DNA of 8,021 bases from Lachnospiraceae bacterium UBA3821 (GCA_002368865.1 DFDT01000069.1:1-8021); one strand, 5' to 3'; positions 1-6,643 are shown, counted from the first letter of the stretch. Notes: generated from the sequence alone by a model not told the origin. Numbers and translations: made by a program.

Positions 1-644
1 GGAGCAACATGCTGGGCGGCACGGAACTGATCCGCAGAAAGCTGGGTAAGGATGCTTACGCTATGACCATCACTTTACTGCTGAATTCCGAGGGCAAAAA
101 GATGGGCAAGACTCAGAAGGGAGCGGTATGGCTTGATCCGAACAAGACATCTCCCTTTGAGTTCTACCAGTACTGGAGAAATATCGGTGACGCGGATGTG
201 CTCAAATGTCTGCGCATGCTGACCTTCCTGCCTTTGGAGCAGATCGATGAGATGGACAAGTGGGAAGGCAGCCAGCTGAATCAGGCAAAAGAGATTCTGG
301 CATTTGAACTGACACAGATGGTACACGGTACAGAGGAGGCGAACAAGGCGCAGGAGAGTGCCAGGGCATTGTTTGCCGGCGGTGCGGCTGCCGAGATGCC
401 GACTTATGAATTGCAGGAAGCGGATTTCCTGAACGGAAAGATTGATATTCTGGGTGTACTGGCGTCCTCCGGTCTGTGTGCATCCCGTTCCGAAGCGCGT
501 CGTGCGGTGGAGCAGGGCGGCGTCACGGTAGATGGTAAGAAAGTGGCGGATGTGAAGACTGCTTATGAGCCGGAACAGTTTGCCGGGGAAGGCATGGTAG
601 TGAAGCGCGGCAAAAAGAATTTTAAGCGCATTGTGATGAAATAA
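1..644 (+). CDS. tyrS: Tyrosyl-tRNA synthetase, C-terminal part (5' truncated by window)
   Basis: The reading frame is open from base 3, and the ATG at 9 is internal. The enzyme is a cytoplasmic class I synthetase that charges tRNA-Tyr with tyrosine using ATP. The fragment opens with SNMLGGTELIRRKLGK, from the end of the catalytic domain. It then shows the KMSKS-loop equivalent KMGKT at bases 99-113; TyrRS enzymes commonly have a variant here, such as KFGKT in Geobacillus. A helical anticodon-binding segment follows, and from about base 432 an S4-like RNA-binding domain with ASRSEARRAVEQGG and VTVDGKKV, as expected for bacterial TyrRS. The HIGH motif and the start lie outside the window. The stop is TAA at 642-644. 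Identification rests on motif order and overall similarity. The visible part shows no frameshift or missing domain. Confidence 0.96.
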   Translation, partial: SNMLGGTELIRRKLGKDAYAMTITLLLNSEGKKMGKTQKGAVWLDPNKTSPFEFYQYWRNIGDADVLKCLRMLTFLPLEQIDEMDKWEGSQLNQAKEILAFELTQMVHGTEEANKAQESARALFAGGAAAEMPTYELQEADFLNGKIDILGVLASSGLCASRSEARRAVEQGGVTVDGKKVADVKTAYEPEQFAGEGMVVKRGKKNFKRIVMK

Positions 645-648
645 AATA

Positions 649-678
649 GCATTTTTGGAAACCTCCTGCATATACATG
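649..678 (+). promoter_or_regulatory. Candidate sigma-E-type promoter for spoIVA
   Basis: In Bacillus subtilis spoIVA is transcribed in the mother cell by sigma-E. Here GCATTTT (649-655) resembles the sigma-E -35 element. TATACATG (671-678), 15 bases later, resembles the CATACA-type -10. An alternative -10 register, CATATACA (669-676), matches the consensus better but leaves only 13 bases of spacing. Transcription would begin near 685, just upstream of the ribosome binding site. The matches are partial, so the call is tentative. Confidence 0.35.
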
Positions 679-702
679 TAACAGTATTAACAGGAGGTTT
701 TT
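659..702 (+). terminator. Probable tyrS intrinsic terminator, overlapping the spoIVA ribosome binding site
   Basis: A perfect 10-bp inverted repeat, AAACCTCCTG (659-668) and CAGGAGGTTT (691-700), is followed by a short T-run (698-702) 15 bases after the tyrS stop. The loop is 22 bases, long for a terminator, and contains a weak inner ATAC/GTAT pairing. The 3' arm includes the AGGAGG of spoIVA, so the structure would also mask that site on any read-through RNA. The hairpin is seen directly; termination is inferred. Confidence 0.6.
692..697 (+). promoter_or_regulatory. spoIVA ribosome binding site
   Basis: A perfect AGGAGG lies 7 bases before the ATG at 705 and fixes that start. It lies inside the 3' arm of the hairpin at 659-700, so it is exposed only in RNAs that begin downstream of the 5' arm or in which the hairpin is open. 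Confidence 0.85.
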
Positions 703-704
703 CT

Positions 705-2192
705 ATGGATCATCATACAGCAAATCATACATACGATCTGTATTCCGATATACAGAAAAGGACCGGCGGCGAGATCTATATCGGTGTGCTGGGTCCGGTG
801 CGCACCGGAAAATCCACTTTTATCAAGCGGTTTATGGACGAACTGGTACTGCCGAACATGGAGGATGAAAATGCGCTGGCACGGGCGGTGGATGAACTGC
901 CTCAGAGCGCAGGAGGAAAAACGATCACGACAACAGAGCCGAAATTTATTCCCAACGAAGCGGCGTTGATCCGACTGAATGACGATGTGGAGCTGAAAGT
1001 ACGTCTGATCGATTGTGTGGGATACATGGTGGACGGCGCCAGCGGTCACCTGGAGGAAGATAAGGAACGTATGGTGAAGACCCCCTGGTTTGAGGAGGAA
1101 ATTCCCTTTACTCAGGCGGCAGAGATTGGGACGGATAAGGTGATGAACGATCATTCCACCATCGGCATGGTGATCACCACGGACGGCAGCTTCACGGAAC
1201 TGCCCAGAACCGCTTATCTGGACGCGGAGGAACGTACCGTGCGGGCGCTGCAGGATATCGGCAAGCCTTTTGTGGTCATTTTGAACAGTCAGAAACCTTA
1301 TTCCGAGGATACAAAGCGGCTGGCGGCAGAACTGGAGGAAAAGTACAATGTAACGGTGCTGCCGGTGAACTGCGAGCAGCTCAAAAAGGAGGACATCAAT
1401 CGGATTCTGGAACATGTTTTGTATGAATTCCCGATTGCGGCGATTGAATTTTATATGCCGAAATGGGTAGAGATGCTGCCTGCGGACAATCAGATGAAGC
1501 GGGAAATGACAGATTGTGTAAGGGCAATGATGAAAGATTATGATACGATCCGGGATATCATGGAAAATCCTGTCACCATGGACAGCGATTATGTAAAACG
1601 TTGTAAAATGGACGAAGTTTCGCTAGATAACGGTACTGTGAAAGTACAGATGGATGTGGAGGAAGATTATTATTATGATATGCTTTCCGATATGACCGGG
1701 GAAGAGATACGGGATGAATATCAGTTGATCGGCAAACTTCAGGAATTTTCGGAAATGCGGAGAGAATATGCCAAGGTGTTGGATGCCGTGAATGCAGTGC
1801 GCGGAAAGGGTTACGGTGTGGTGACGCCGGAGCGGGGGGAGATTCAGTTGGAGAAACCGGAATTGATCCGCCATGGCAACAAATATGGGGTTAAAATCAA
1901 AGCAATCAGCCCGTCCATACATATGATCCGGGCCAATATTGAAACAGAGATCGCCCCCATCGTAGGCAATGAACAGCAGGCACAGGATCTGGTGACATAT
2001 ATCAACCAGGCAGACACCGGAGACGGTATCTGGGAGACCAATATCTTCGGAAAGACCGTGGAACAGCTGGTAAACGACGGAATCAATACCAAGGTTTCCG
2101 CAATCGGTGATGAGAGTCAGATCAAACTTCAGGATACCATGCAGAAGATTGTCAACGATTCCAACGGCGGTATGGTCTGCATTATCATTTAA
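705..2192 (+). CDS. spoIVA: Stage IV sporulation protein A (spore coat basement-layer ATPase)
   Basis: SpoIVA is a mother-cell protein that binds and hydrolyses ATP, polymerises irreversibly around the forespore, and forms the base on which the spore coat is assembled. In B. subtilis it is tethered by SpoVM and is also needed for cortex formation. The 495 residues match the family length (492 in B. subtilis). An N-terminal TRAFAC-like NTPase domain shows Walker A GPVRTGKST at residues 30-38, the family block DELPQSAGGKTITTTEPKF at 63-81 containing the putative sensor threonines (75-77), and Walker B-like RLIDCVG at 100-106. TPWFEEEIPF and AAEIGTDKV follow. The C-terminal part keeps SPSIHMI and IFGKTVEQLV, and ends in the hydrophobic GGMVCIII, matching the GGLIAIIL end of the B. 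subtilis protein. The start is fixed by AGGAGG 7 bases upstream. It is probably monocistronic, with a converging gene downstream. Confidence 0.98.
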   Translation: MDHHTANHTYDLYSDIQKRTGGEIYIGVLGPVRTGKSTFIKRFMDELVLPNMEDENALARAVDELPQSAGGKTITTTEPKFIPNEAALIRLNDDVELKVRLIDCVGYMVDGASGHLEEDKERMVKTPWFEEEIPFTQAAEIGTDKVMNDHSTIGMVITTDGSFTELPRTAYLDAEERTVRALQDIGKPFVVILNSQKPYSEDTKRLAAELEEKYNVTVLPVNCEQLKKEDINRILEHVLYEFPIAAIEFYMPKWVEMLPADNQMKREMTDCVRAMMKDYDTIRDIMENPVTMDSDYVKRCKMDEVSLDNGTVKVQMDVEEDYYYDMLSDMTGEEIRDEYQLIGKLQEFSEMRREYAKVLDAVNAVRGKGYGVVTPERGEIQLEKPELIRHGNKYGVKIKAISPSIHMIRANIETEIAPIVGNEQQAQDLVTYINQADTGDGIWETNIFGKTVEQLVNDGINTKVSAIGDESQIKLQDTMQKIVNDSNGGMVCIII

Positions 2193-3658
2193 GTGCTGAG
2201 ACGGATGGGAATGTCCCACGGATCACTGTCCAGCCACGCAGGAAATGCATAGGCGTATATGGTGACACACAGCATGACGACAATCAGGAAGAGAAGGACG
2301 AGACAGCAGCCTGTGAGTATATGATCATAGCAATCTTTGCTCACAGGTTGTTTTATCACTTTTTCCAAGATGAGACAGACAAATTGCAGTCCTTTTTCCA
2401 ACCCTCTTACGGAATAATAGCAAAGAGGGATCAGCATGGGCATCAGATAGCGGCCCTGAGGCTGCAGGTCGGAATAATAGGAATAAATGATACTTAAGAG
2501 CAATGGGATCAGCATACATAAAATCATATTCATGTGAAAAAAAACAGTCAGATTTTTGCGATGCCGGAAATGGATACCGCCCGTAAGTAAATGAGGGGAA
2601 AGCTTCCAATGGGCAGTCAGGACGGAAAGCGGCAGGATGCAAAAAAGACTGAGACTAAAATACAGTTTGTAAAGCCGATAAACCCAGAGTGCTGTGTAGA
2701 TGGACATAGGACCATACATACAGATCAGACTGTTGACGGACAAGACCGTAAAATCAGACTTTGTGAGCATGGTTCCGATCGTATACCCTAGGGTTTGATA
2801 GGTTTCCCGGGAGCCTGGCTTTAAATAGTCGTAGGCATAAAGTTCCGCACACAGATCTCTGGCATGAAGACCGAGAAAATCCCCGTCATAAAGGTGATAA
2901 CTGCGGAGAAACCACCAGGCGATGCCCAGAAGTACCAGAATACAGATAAAACTGCCTTTCTGCAGCAATGGAAGAAATTGTATCTGTATTTTGTGGTGCT
3001 TTACCGAAAAGTAATGTGCAAAAAAGAGCAGTATACTGCTTAAGACAAACCCGTATGCATTATAATAGGACAAAGCGCAGAAAATAATTCCTATAGATAG
3101 GATCATACAGGAGCGGTAGGTGAAATGATCCTCCAGTGCACAGGTTAATCCGTAAAGGATCATGGCAATCGACATCATGCTGCAGGAATCTGTATTCACA
3201 TAGGTGTGGAGAAAAATGCTCTGCGGAAGAAACATCACAAAAAAGCAAAACAGATACTGCAGGTATCGGTTTCGAAACCATTTTTCTGACAGAAGCAACA
3301 TAAAAACAGCCATCACAAGACCGAAGGAAAAATTGACCAGTCTTGCAGTATACAACAGAACAGAGGCATTTGCGGTAAAATGTCTGACCAGACGCATGGC
3401 AAATCCCATGAGCATGTAGGGCAGGATCGGTTGAAATGCGTAGGAAAAGCCATACCCGGGAATGCGGATGGACTCTTCGTAGCCGTTGGGCAGCGAACCG
3501 TGCTCCGCAATATAGAGCGGAATGCGGTAACGATTCAGTTCGTCCGGCGGATTGTTAAAGGGCTGTTCCACGATCATGGACAGGCAGATGATACAGTACA
3601 GCGCAAAATATAAAAAGATCAAAAAATATTCGATACGATTTCTTTTTCCCTGTTTCAT
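2189..3658 (-). CDS. Polytopic membrane protein, DUF2142/GT-C glycosyltransferase-like
   Basis: The 489-residue protein is mostly hydrophobic, with about ten or more likely membrane segments; the first is at residues 11-30. Right after it comes EQPFNNPPDELNRYR with NPPDE at 36-40, an acidic motif in the first outer loop, then IAEHGSLPNG. Near the C-terminus is QPQGRYLMP (399-407), followed by a last membrane segment and a short polar tail. A PPDE-like motif after the first helix plus a late QGRY..P block is typical of DUF2142 and related GT-C membrane enzymes, which use polyprenyl-phosphate sugars to modify envelope glycans; that role is inferred. The ATG at 3656-3658 is chosen because GGGGAG lies 8 bases upstream; the ATG at 3739 would add 27 polar residues, overlap the promoter, and has no such site. 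The gene stands alone, divergent from punA and convergent with spoIVA, overlapping the latter's stop by 4 bases. Confidence 0.85.
   Translation of the reverse strand: MKQGKRNRIEYFLIFLYFALYCIICLSMIVEQPFNNPPDELNRYRIPLYIAEHGSLPNGYEESIRIPGYGFSYAFQPILPYMLMGFAMRLVRHFTANASVLLYTARLVNFSFGLVMAVFMLLLSEKWFRNRYLQYLFCFFVMFLPQSIFLHTYVNTDSCSMMSIAMILYGLTCALEDHFTYRSCMILSIGIIFCALSYYNAYGFVLSSILLFFAHYFSVKHHKIQIQFLPLLQKGSFICILVLLGIAWWFLRSYHLYDGDFLGLHARDLCAELYAYDYLKPGSRETYQTLGYTIGTMLTKSDFTVLSVNSLICMYGPMSIYTALWVYRLYKLYFSLSLFCILPLSVLTAHWKLSPHLLTGGIHFRHRKNLTVFFHMNMILCMLIPLLLSIIYSYYSDLQPQGRYLMPMLIPLCYYSVRGLEKGLQFVCLILEKVIKQPVSKDCYDHILTGCCLVLLFLIVVMLCVTIYAYAFPAWLDSDPWDIPIRLST
2305..2354 (+). terminator. Terminator-like hairpin downstream of spoIVA, inside the convergent gene
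   Basis: On the plus strand CCTGTGAG (2310-2317) pairs perfectly with CTCACAGG (2340-2347). Five further pairs outward (2305-2309 with 2348-2352, including two G-U pairs) extend the stem to 13 bp. TTGTTTTATC follows the GC-rich core. The 22-base loop contains the palindrome TATGATCATA (2320-2329). The T-run lies only on the plus-strand side, as expected for ending spoIVA transcripts about 113 bases past the stop. Function is inferred; the same bases encode part of the minus-strand membrane protein. Confidence 0.42.
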
Positions 3659-3666
3659 GAATATAA

Positions 3667-3672
3667 CTCCCC
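3667..3672 (-). promoter_or_regulatory. Ribosome binding site of the minus-strand membrane protein gene
   Basis: Read on the minus strand, GGGGAG lies 8 bases before the ATG at 3658. It decides that start over the in-frame ATG at 3739. Confidence 0.75.
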
Positions 3673-3690
3673 GGTATTTCCTGAGTGGAT

Positions 3691-3705
3691 CACCCCAAAT
3701 GGGTG
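3691..3705. repeat. Short inverted repeat in the divergent promoter region
   Basis: CACCC (3691-3695) and GGGTG (3701-3705) form a 5-bp inverted repeat around a 5-base centre. It falls between the candidate minus-strand promoter and the membrane-protein start, so it would lie in that gene's 5' leader. It could be a small operator or chance. Confidence 0.25.
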
Positions 3706-3717
3706 GCCTATAATTGC

Positions 3718-3746
3718 AGTATACCATATGTTGTGGCATAAAACAA
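3718..3746 (-). promoter_or_regulatory. Candidate housekeeping promoter for the membrane-protein gene
   Basis: On the minus strand TTGTTT (3741-3746) and TATACT (3718-3723) are 17 bases apart, a standard housekeeping-sigma arrangement. The -10 is good and the -35 is weak. The start point would fall near 3711, giving a leader of about 53 bases. Confidence 0.45.
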
Positions 3747-3751
3747 ATGAA

Positions 3752-3780
3752 TTGCTTTTTGTTCCCAAATTAGGTATAAT
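3752..3780 (+). promoter_or_regulatory. Candidate housekeeping promoter for the punA operon
   Basis: TTGCTT (3752-3757), a 17-base spacer and a perfect TATAAT (3775-3780) lie upstream of punA. The predicted start near 3787 leaves a leader of about 30 bases, too short for a purine riboswitch. The -35 is a partial match. It lies back-to-back with the minus-strand promoter candidate at 3718-3746; their -35 elements are 5 bases apart. Confidence 0.65.
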
Positions 3781-3805
3781 AAATCTAGAATTTTTTGACA
3801 ATTGC

Positions 3806-3812
3806 GGGAGGG
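3806..3812 (+). promoter_or_regulatory. punA ribosome binding site
   Basis: GGGAGGG lies 5 bases before the ATG at 3818. It selects this start over the in-frame ATG at 3728, which would place the predicted promoter inside the coding region. Confidence 0.75.
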
Positions 3813-3817
3813 TATTT

Positions 3818-4687
3818 ATGACGGATAATCCGGTGTATGACAAGCTGCTGAGTTGCCTGAATGCGATTCGGGAGAAAACAGATTTTGTGCCGAAAGTCGG
3901 AATTGTACTTGGATCCGGATTGGGGGATTATGCGCAGCAGATCGATGTATGTGCGGAGATCGCTTATACGGAGATCAAAGGGTTTCCGGTATCTACGGTG
4001 CCCGGACATGCGGGAAAGTTTATATTCGGATATGTGGATCGGATCCCGGTCGTATGCATGAAAGGCAGAGTGCATTACTATGAGGGCTATGCCATATCGG
4101 ATGTGGTATTGCCGATACGACTGATGAAGCTTTTAGGGGCGGAGATCCTGTTTTTGACCAATGCGGCGGGCGGGGTGAATCCGTCTTTTCACGCCGGAGA
4201 TCTGATGCTGATCAGGGATCATATTTCCGTGTTTGCGCCGAATCCGTTGATCGGTGCCAATCTGGATGCTTTGGGTGTGCGTTTCCCGGATATGAGTGCA
4301 GTCTATCGCCCGGAGCTTCAGGAGATCATTCGGTTGACTGCCAAGGAAAACGGAATCTATCTCCAGGAAGGTGTTTATGCGCAGTTGACCGGTCCGTCCT
4401 ATGAGAGCCCGGCGGAAATCCGGATGCTGCGGAGCTTTGGATGTGATGCTGTGGGGATGAGCACGGTGGTGGAGGCGATCGCCGCCAATCATTGTGGTCT
4501 GAAGGTATGTGGCATTTCCTGTATCAGCAATCTGGCGGCGGGAATGTCTGCGACGCCGCTCAACCACAAAGAGGTACAGGAAGCGGCGGACGAAGCGGTT
4601 CCCCGATTTCAAAAGCTTGTGACAGAAAGTGTAAAAAAATTGGCGCATCTGTCTGAAGAAGGAGATGTGCGGAGGGGAAAGCAGTGA
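3818..4687 (+). CDS. punA: Purine nucleoside phosphorylase I (inosine/guanosine type)
   Basis: The 289-residue cytoplasmic enzyme splits purine nucleosides with phosphate into the free base and (deoxy)ribose-1-phosphate. Its length and motifs match the trimeric PNP family that prefers 6-oxopurines. Visible are the phosphate loop GIVLGSGLG (28-36), HAGKF (64-68), GRVHYYEG with Arg84 and His86, TNAAGGVN (114-121), LTGPSYESPAE with the base-binding Glu196, VGMSTVVEA with Ser215, and CISNLAAG with Asn238. These residues align with human PNP Ser33, Arg84, His86, Glu201, Ser220 and Asn243, and the Glu/Asn pair indicates hypoxanthine and guanine nucleosides rather than adenosine. The start is set by GGGAGGG at 3806-3812. 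It is the first gene of the salvage operon: its last bases contain the cdd ribosome binding site, and the two genes overlap by 4 bases (GTGA), suggesting coupled translation. Confidence 0.96.
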   Translation: MTDNPVYDKLLSCLNAIREKTDFVPKVGIVLGSGLGDYAQQIDVCAEIAYTEIKGFPVSTVPGHAGKFIFGYVDRIPVVCMKGRVHYYEGYAISDVVLPIRLMKLLGAEILFLTNAAGGVNPSFHAGDLMLIRDHISVFAPNPLIGANLDALGVRFPDMSAVYRPELQEIIRLTAKENGIYLQEGVYAQLTGPSYESPAEIRMLRSFGCDAVGMSTVVEAIAANHCGLKVCGISCISNLAAGMSATPLNHKEVQEAADEAVPRFQKLVTESVKKLAHLSEEGDVRRGKQ

Positions 4688-5103
4688 CGGGAGAAGAAAG
4701 AGAGCGATTGATTGATCTTGCGCTCGCAGCAAGAGAGAACGCGTATGCACCTTATTCCGGTTATGCGGTGGGAGCGGCGTTACTTACGGCGGACGGCAGG
4801 GTCTTTCAGGGGTGTAATATTGAGAATGCTTCCTACGGTGCCACGAATTGTGCGGAGCGCACCGCATTTTATAAAGCTGTCAGTGAGGGCGTGCGGGATT
4901 TTGTTGCATTGGCGGTCATAGGGGGAAAGATCGGGTGTGCTCCCACGGACTATGCATATCCCTGTGGGATCTGCAGGCAGGTGATGCAGGAATTCTGTAC
5001 AAAAGAGTTTCAGATATTTGCGGCGATCAGCGGAAGGGATTACAAAGCGTTTTCATTAGGAGAACTGTTGCCGTATGGATTTGGCGGGGAACAGATTCAA
5101 TGA
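4684..5103 (+). CDS. cdd: Cytidine deaminase
   Basis: Cdd deaminates cytidine and deoxycytidine to uridine and deoxyuridine in pyrimidine salvage. The 139-residue length fits the small homotetrameric form. The zinc site is complete: NCAER gives Cys56 and catalytic Glu58, and PCGICRQ gives Cys94 and Cys97, the three-cysteine ligand set of B. subtilis-type enzymes. APYSGYAVGAAL (22-33) and GCNIENASYG (43-52) form the substrate-binding core, and the C-terminal LLPYGFG is also typical. The start is GTG at 4684, overlapping the punA stop as GTGA, with GGAGGGG (4671-4677) 6 bases upstream inside punA. No ATG-initiated alternative gives the whole conserved N-terminus. It is almost certainly co-transcribed with punA. 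Nothing is missing or broken. Confidence 0.97.
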   Translation: MTGEERERLIDLALAARENAYAPYSGYAVGAALLTADGRVFQGCNIENASYGATNCAERTAFYKAVSEGVRDFVALAVIGGKIGCAPTDYAYPCGICRQVMQEFCTKEFQIFAAISGRDYKAFSLGELLPYGFGGEQIQ

Positions 5104-5106
5104 GGC

Positions 5107-5150
5107 CGAAAGTATAAACAGGTAGGTTATCGGAGGCAGGACGGCTTTCG
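5107..5150 (+). other. Weak stem in the cdd-permease spacer
   Basis: The 86-base gap between cdd and the permease start at 5190 holds CGAAAG (5107-5112) and CTTTCG (5145-5150), a 6-bp stem enclosing a 32-base purine-rich segment. No T-run follows, so it is not a terminator, and I see no convincing promoter. It lacks the core of a purine riboswitch. It may be a processing or stability element, or chance. Confidence 0.2.
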
Positions 5151-5176
5151 ACACCATAGATTATGAGTATTTACGC

Positions 5177-5183
5177 AGGAGAG
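5177..5183 (+). promoter_or_regulatory. Permease ribosome binding site
   Basis: AGGAGAG lies 6 bases before the ATG at 5190. The upstream in-frame ATG at 5163 has no site at proper spacing, so 5190 is preferred. Confidence 0.75.
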
Positions 5184-5189
5184 AAAGAA

Positions 5190-6617
5190 ATGTTAGAGAA
5201 GACCTTTAAACTCAAAGAGAACGGCACGGATGTAAAAACTGAGATCATTGCCGGACTCACCACTTTCATGACAATGGCGTACATCATTGCCTTAAATCCG
5301 AATCTGTTGACCGGATTCGGCGCAGAGGGAGCTTCCTTGTGGAACGGTGTGTTTATGGCAACCTGTATCGCCTCTGCAATCGGTATGTTTGTAATGGCGT
5401 TTGCGGCGAATAAACCGTTTGCCATGGCTCCCGGCATGGGCTTGAACAGTTTCTTCGCGGTTGTCACGACAAATATTGTTGCGATCACGGGGATGACGTA
5501 TTTGGCATCGTATCAGGCGGCGCTGTGTATCATCCTGATCGAAGGTCTGGTATTTATTGTTCTGTCCCTTCTGAATATCCGGAAAAAGATCGTGGATGCC
5601 ATTCCGCTTGGCGTCAGATTGGGTATCGCCCCTGCAATCGGTTTGATGCTGATGAACATTGGACTCGGTTCCAACAAAGGTATCTACTCTGAAAACGGCG
5701 GACCGTTTTATGTGATGAGAGATTTCTTCGGTGCATTGACGCCGAGTCTTGCACAGACCCAGATGGGCAGTGGTTATGCGGAGATGGTTCTGACGGTTGT
5801 GACGATGTTTATCGGTCTGTTTGTGATCATTGTATTGGCACATAAAGGAGTGAAGGCTTCCGTGATCATCGGCATGCTGGCAGCCAGCATTGTTTACTGG
5901 ATTGGCGAAGCAGCTTTTCTGGGCAATAACCCGTTTGCGAGTCTCCAGGGAGCTTCTTTTGTCCCTCCTTTTGCAGATATGGTGGAGACAACATTATTCA
6001 AATTTAATTTTGCAGGCTTTGCCCAGGTGGGTTGGTTTACCATGATCACACTGATCGTGACTTTCTGTATCATTGATATGTTTGATACGATCGGCACTCT
6101 GGTGGGTACCGCCAGCAGAGCAGGTATGCTGGATAAAAACGGCAAGATGCCGCAGATGAAGCAGGCGCTGCTCGCAGATGCGATCGGAACCGTTGCAGGT
6201 TCTGCAACAGGTACCTCCACGGTAACTACTTTTATTGAATCTGCATCCGGTGTAGAGGCAGGCGGACGTACCGGTCTGACGGCATTGACAACGGGTATTC
6301 TGTTCCTTGCCTGCATGTTCCTGGCACCCATTGCGGCAGTGATCCCTGCGGCGGCAACGTCCTCTGCCCTGATCTATGTAGGCGTGCTGATGATTGCCGG
6401 TCTGAAGAACATTCATTTTGACGATATGTATCAGGCGGTTCCGGTTGCGTTAATGCTGATTGCAATGCCGATCTCCGGATCCATCGGACATGCCATCGGT
6501 CTGGGACTGATCGCGTATACCGTAATGAAGTTGTTTACCGGTAAGGCGAAAGAGGTTTCCGTACTGACCTATGCGCTGTCTGTGATCTTCCTGATCAAAT
6601 TCTTCCTGGTAGCTTGA
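5190..6617 (+). CDS. NCS2-family purine permease, AzgA/PbuG type
   Basis: This 475-residue inner-membrane transporter belongs to the AzgA-like branch of NCS2, which imports hypoxanthine, guanine or adenine with protons. The family signatures are present in order: TEIIAGLTTFMTMAYII (17-33) entering the first helix, APGMGLNSFF (80-89), IDMFDTIGTLVG (295-306), and GTSTVTTFIESASGVEAGGR (341-360). Many hydrophobic segments fit the 14-helix NCS2 fold. Which base it carries cannot be told from these motifs; the PunA neighbour favours hypoxanthine/guanine (PbuG/PbuO-like). The start at 5190 gives the usual N-terminus, MLEKTFKLKENGT, and has AGGAGAG at 5177-5183; an ATG at 5163 would add nine residues. 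The gene follows cdd after 86 bases and is probably in the same operon, supplying bases to the salvage enzymes. No purine riboswitch is visible ahead of it. Confidence 0.94.
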   Translation: MLEKTFKLKENGTDVKTEIIAGLTTFMTMAYIIALNPNLLTGFGAEGASLWNGVFMATCIASAIGMFVMAFAANKPFAMAPGMGLNSFFAVVTTNIVAITGMTYLASYQAALCIILIEGLVFIVLSLLNIRKKIVDAIPLGVRLGIAPAIGLMLMNIGLGSNKGIYSENGGPFYVMRDFFGALTPSLAQTQMGSGYAEMVLTVVTMFIGLFVIIVLAHKGVKASVIIGMLAASIVYWIGEAAFLGNNPFASLQGASFVPPFADMVETTLFKFNFAGFAQVGWFTMITLIVTFCIIDMFDTIGTLVGTASRAGMLDKNGKMPQMKQALLADAIGTVAGSATGTSTVTTFIESASGVEAGGRTGLTALTTGILFLACMFLAPIAAVIPAAATSSALIYVGVLMIAGLKNIHFDDMYQAVPVALMLIAMPISGSIGHAIGLGLIAYTVMKLFTGKAKEVSVLTYALSVIFLIKFFLVA

Positions 6618-6643
6618 TCGGCCTGGGGTAACGGAGAGGAAAC

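Noticed and set aside
99..113. KMGKT in place of KMSKS in tyrS as a possible defect
   Set aside because: Variants of this loop, such as KFGKT, are normal in functional bacterial tyrosyl-tRNA synthetases.
75..677. 200-codon minus-strand open frame opposite tyrS
   Set aside because: It overlaps conserved tyrS coding sequence and the product has no recognisable motif.
687..1415. 242-codon minus-strand open frame opposite spoIVA
   Set aside because: It lies wholly within the strongly identified spoIVA, its His/Arg/Gln-rich protein resembles no family, and it reads as a codon-bias shadow.
2206..2218. TGGGA/TCCCA mini-hairpin just after spoIVA as its terminator
   Set aside because: It has only 5 bp and no T-run; the hairpin at 2305-2354 is a much better candidate.
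3709..3714. Plus-strand TATAAT as a second -10
   Set aside because: No -35-like sequence lies 16-18 bases upstream, and there is no extended -10.
3795..3800. Perfect TTGACA just upstream of punA as a -35 element
   Set aside because: A -10 at proper spacing would fall inside the punA start region, and no TATAAT-like sequence is there; the promoter at 3752-3780 fits better.
5100..5117. Five-codon ORF overlapping the cdd stop (ATGA)
   Set aside because: It is too short, and its start probably arises by chance from the stop context; there is no evidence that it is a leader peptide.
5104..5189. Purine riboswitch ahead of the permease
   Set aside because: The three-way junction core (a J2/3 like TTTCTAC and matching loop sequences) is absent, although the position would be apt.
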